Assembly (NCBI RefSeq): GCF_022829465.1 | Contig: NZ_JAKSXZ010000135.1 | Coordinates: 1-64,000, forward strand | Direction of reading: 5' to 3' | Source: Methylobacterium sp. J-067 | Lineage (GTDB): Bacteria; Pseudomonadota; Alphaproteobacteria; Rhizobiales; Beijerinckiaceae | DNA length: 64,000 nt | Shown: in pieces, positions 61,823 through 64,000 of the stretch | Position numbering within the stretch: the stretch's first letter is position 1 | Layout of the letters: the number at the start of each line of letters is the position of its first letter | Notes under the pieces: generated by a model | The model's database searches: none | The model's input: only the letters and a program-made list of their open reading frames with translations | What the model was told of the DNA's origin: nothing | Made by a program: the position numbers and the translations under genes

Positions 61823-64000
61823 ATGAACGCGCTCAAGGCCCTGCACGACCAACAGGATCAGGCCGTCTGGCTCGACTTCGTCGCCCGGGGCTTCATCGAG
61901 AAGGGTGAACTCAAGAAGCTCGTGGAGGAGGACGGCCTGCGCGGCGTCACCTCCAACCCGGCGATCTTCGAGAAGGCCATCGGCCACTCGGAGGAGTACG
62001 ATGCCAGCCTCAAGGCGGTGCAGGAGACCGGCGACAGCCGGGTCATCGACCTCTACGAAGGCCTCGCCATCGCCGACATCCAGGCCGCCGCCGACGTGCT
62101 GCGGCCGGTCTACGAGGCGAGCGACGGCGCCGACGGCTACGTGAGCCTCGAAGTCTCGCCCTACCTCGCCCTCGACACGCAGGCGACGCTGGACGAGGCC
62201 CGCCGCCTCCACAAGGCGGTCGCCCGCGACAACCTGATGGTGAAGGTGCCCGCCACCCCGGAGGGCATCCCGGCGATCAAGCAGCTGACCGCCGAGGGCA
62301 TCTCGATCAACGTCACCCTGCTGTTCTCGCAAGAGGCTTACGAAACGGTGGCCCGCGCCTTCGTCGAGGGACTCGACGAGCGCGCGAAGGCCGGGCACGA
62401 CGTCTCGCGCATCGCGAGCGTGGCAAGCTTCTTCATCAGCCGCATCGACGCGCTGGTCGACAAGATGCTCGACGAGAAGATCGCGCAGGCGAACGACCCG
62501 GACGAGAAGATCGCGCTGACCTCCCTCAAGGGGAAGGTCGCCATCGCGAACGCCAAGCTCGCCTACCAGCGCTACAAGCGCATCTTCGCCGAGCCGACGT
62601 GGCAGGCGCTGGCCGAGAAGGGCGCCAAGGCGCAGCGCCTGCTCTGGGCCTCCACCGGCACCAAGAACAAGGCCTATTCCGACGTGCTCTACGTCGAGGA
62701 GCTGATCGGCCCGAACACCGTCAACACCATGCCCCCCGCCACCATGGCCGCCTTCCGCGACCACGGCGAAGTCCGCCCGACCATCGAGGAGGACGTGCCC
62801 GGCGCCGAGGCGGTGATGGCGAGCCTCGCCCGGGCCGGCATCGACATCGAGGCCGTGGCGCGGCAACTGGTCGAGGAGGGCGTGCAGCTCTTCATCGATG
62901 CCGCCGACAACCTGCTCGGCGCGGTGGCCGGCAAGCGCGCGGCCCTGCTCGGCGCCCGCCTCGACCCGCTGGCGCTGGCGCTCGACGATGCCCTCGCCGC
63001 CGACGCGAAGAAGGCCGTCGAGGCCTGGCGGGCGAGCGGCGCGATCCGCCGCCTCTGGGCCCGCGACGCCACGGTCTGGACCGGCGCCGACGAGGCCAGT
63101 TGGCTCGGCTGGCTCCACATCGTGGAGGAGGAGCTGGAGAAGGCCTCCGACTACGCCGCCTTCGCCGAGTGGGTGAAGGCGCGGGGCTTCACCCATGCGG
63201 TGGTGCTCGGCATGGGCGGATCGAGCCTCGGGCCTGAGGTCCTGAGCCTCACCTACGGTCAGCGGCCGGGCTTCCCGGCGCTCCGCATCCTCGACTCCAC
63301 CCACCCGGACGAGGTGCGCGCCGTCGAGGCCGAGATCGACCTCGCCAGGACGCTGTTCATCGTCTCCTCCAAGTCGGGCTCGACCCTGGAGCCGAACGTT
63401 TTTCGCGATTACTTCTACGACCGCGTGAAGCAGAGTGTCGGTGACAAGGTCGGCGAGCATTTCGTCGCCGTCACCGATCCCGGCTCCGACATGGAGAAGG
63501 CGGCCAAGGCCCAGAACTTCGCCAAGATCTTCTATGGCGTGAAGCAGATCGGCGGGCGCTACTCGGTGCTCTCGGCCTTCGGCCTCGTGCCGGCCGCCGC
63601 CATGGGCCTCGACGTCAAGGACGTGCTCGACCGCGCCCGCATCATGGTCCGCTCCTGCGGTCCCGCCGTGCCGCCGCATGTGAACCCCGGCGTGCTGCTC
63701 GGCACCGCCATGGGCGCGGCGGCGCTCAAGGGCCGGGACAAGGTGACGGTGATCGCCTCCCCCGGCGTCGCGAGCTTCGGCGCCTGGGCCGAGCAGCTGA
63801 TCGCCGAGTCGACCGGCAAGGTCGGCAAGGGCCTGATCCCGGTGGACGGCGAGCCGGCGGGCGTGCCGGCGGTCTACGGGCACGACCGCTTCTTCCTGTA
63901 CCTTCGCCTCGATTCCCAGGCCGACCCGGCCCAGGACGCCGCCCTCTCGGCCCTGGAGAAGGACGGGCATCCGATCGCCCGGATCGGCCTCGACGGCGTC
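61823..64000 (+). CDS. tal-pgi: Bifunctional transaldolase / glucose-6-phosphate isomerase, 3' end outside the window
   Basis: The frame is open for 726 codons and reaches the window edge without a stop. The N-terminal part (about 1-360) is transaldolase: GVTSNPAIFEKAI, VKVPATPEGIPAI with the Schiff-base Lys, and the SIDV-type INVTLLFS segment. From about residue 410 the sequence is phosphoglucose isomerase: VVLGMGGSSLGPEVLS, SSKSGSTLEPN, and FFLYLRLDSQ. Fusions of this kind are known in methylotrophs and actinobacteria. ATG 61823 follows a GAGG site by a few bases. Together with tkt it forms a pentose-phosphate/hexose module. Confidence 0.93.
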   Translation, partial: MNALKALHDQQDQAVWLDFVARGFIEKGELKKLVEEDGLRGVTSNPAIFEKAIGHSEEYDASLKAVQETGDSRVIDLYEGLAIADIQAAADVLRPVYEASDGADGYVSLEVSPYLALDTQATLDEARRLHKAVARDNLMVKVPATPEGIPAIKQLTAEGISINVTLLFSQEAYETVARAFVEGLDERAKAGHDVSRIASVASFFISRIDALVDKMLDEKIAQANDPDEKIALTSLKGKVAIANAKLAYQRYKRIFAEPTWQALAEKGAKAQRLLWASTGTKNKAYSDVLYVEELIGPNTVNTMPPATMAAFRDHGEVRPTIEEDVPGAEAVMASLARAGIDIEAVARQLVEEGVQLFIDAADNLLGAVAGKRAALLGARLDPLALALDDALAADAKKAVEAWRASGAIRRLWARDATVWTGADEASWLGWLHIVEEELEKASDYAAFAEWVKARGFTHAVVLGMGGSSLGPEVLSLTYGQRPGFPALRILDSTHPDEVRAVEAEIDLARTLFIVSSKSGSTLEPNVFRDYFYDRVKQSVGDKVGEHFVAVTDPGSDMEKAAKAQNFAKIFYGVKQIGGRYSVLSAFGLVPAAAMGLDVKDVLDRARIMVRSCGPAVPPHVNPGVLLGTAMGAAALKGRDKVTVIASPGVASFGAWAEQLIAESTGKVGKGLIPVDGEPAGVPAVYGHDRFFLYLRLDSQADPAQDAALSALEKDGHPIARIGLDGV

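Noticed and set aside
57761-63970. A 2069-codon open frame on the minus strand
   Set aside because: It is antisense to the GH15, tkt and tal-pgi genes, has no recognisable domain and is rich in Arg, Gly, His and Val, as expected from a GC-rich mirror frame.

Overview
The window is GC-rich chromosomal DNA of an alphaproteobacterium. Gene content and order, CtrA-type TTAA-N7-TTAA boxes, a NasS/NasT nitrate-control pair, a long-linker FtsZ and a fused transaldolase/glucose-6-phosphate isomerase all point to Methylobacteriaceae (Methylorubrum/Methylobacterium-like). The family assignment is an inference from gene content; no database comparison was possible.

Layout. 1-245: 3' end of an rRNA operon (5S rRNA) and tRNA-Ala(GGC). 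296-2371: several very small, mostly hydrophobic ORFs around an ExoY-type sugar transferase whose upstream region carries a perfect CtrA box. 2730-3614: glyoxalase I and the RNase P RNA. 4001-25552: the division and cell-wall (dcw) cluster, rsmH-ftsL-ftsI-murE-murF-mraY-murD-[MCP, opposite strand]-ftsW-murG-murC-[DUF559]-murB-[AbrB/MazF-type pair]-ddl-ftsQ-ftsA-ftsZ. Many of these genes overlap by 1-4 bases, so translation is probably coupled. No mraZ precedes rsmH. lpxC and bamD follow, each with CtrA-like sites upstream.

28112-34765: cobF and a helicase, a conserved hypothetical with an LGDNCEFG motif, a small secreted protein, a GAF/HisKA_2 histidine kinase, a small acidic protein and a ParDE pair. 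34910-39668: a three-subunit molybdenum aldehyde oxidoreductase (PaoABC type) and a DapA-family protein. 39675-45533: an orphan membrane-fusion protein, a Tat-exported bicupin oxalate decarboxylase, a small secreted protein, purD and a DHA2 exporter.

45538-56849 (minus strand): a nitrate/nitrite assimilation locus read as nasT, nasS, a small ORF, a structured leader with a terminator, then an FAD oxidoreductase, nirA, an unusual Fe-S/FAD reductase, nasA and finally cysG, which supplies siroheme for NirA. No nitrate transporter is visible. 57107-64000: an exported Pro/Ala-rich hypothetical, a GH15 glucosidase, transketolase, and a transaldolase/glucose-6-phosphate isomerase fusion that runs off the window.

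No insertion sequence, prophage, integrase or CRISPR array was seen. The most unusual items are the NasT-type leader with the Fe-S/FAD reductase, the three foreign-looking insertions in the dcw cluster, the CtrA-like boxes, and a family of palindromic GC-rich repeats, one of which has become part of a coding sequence.
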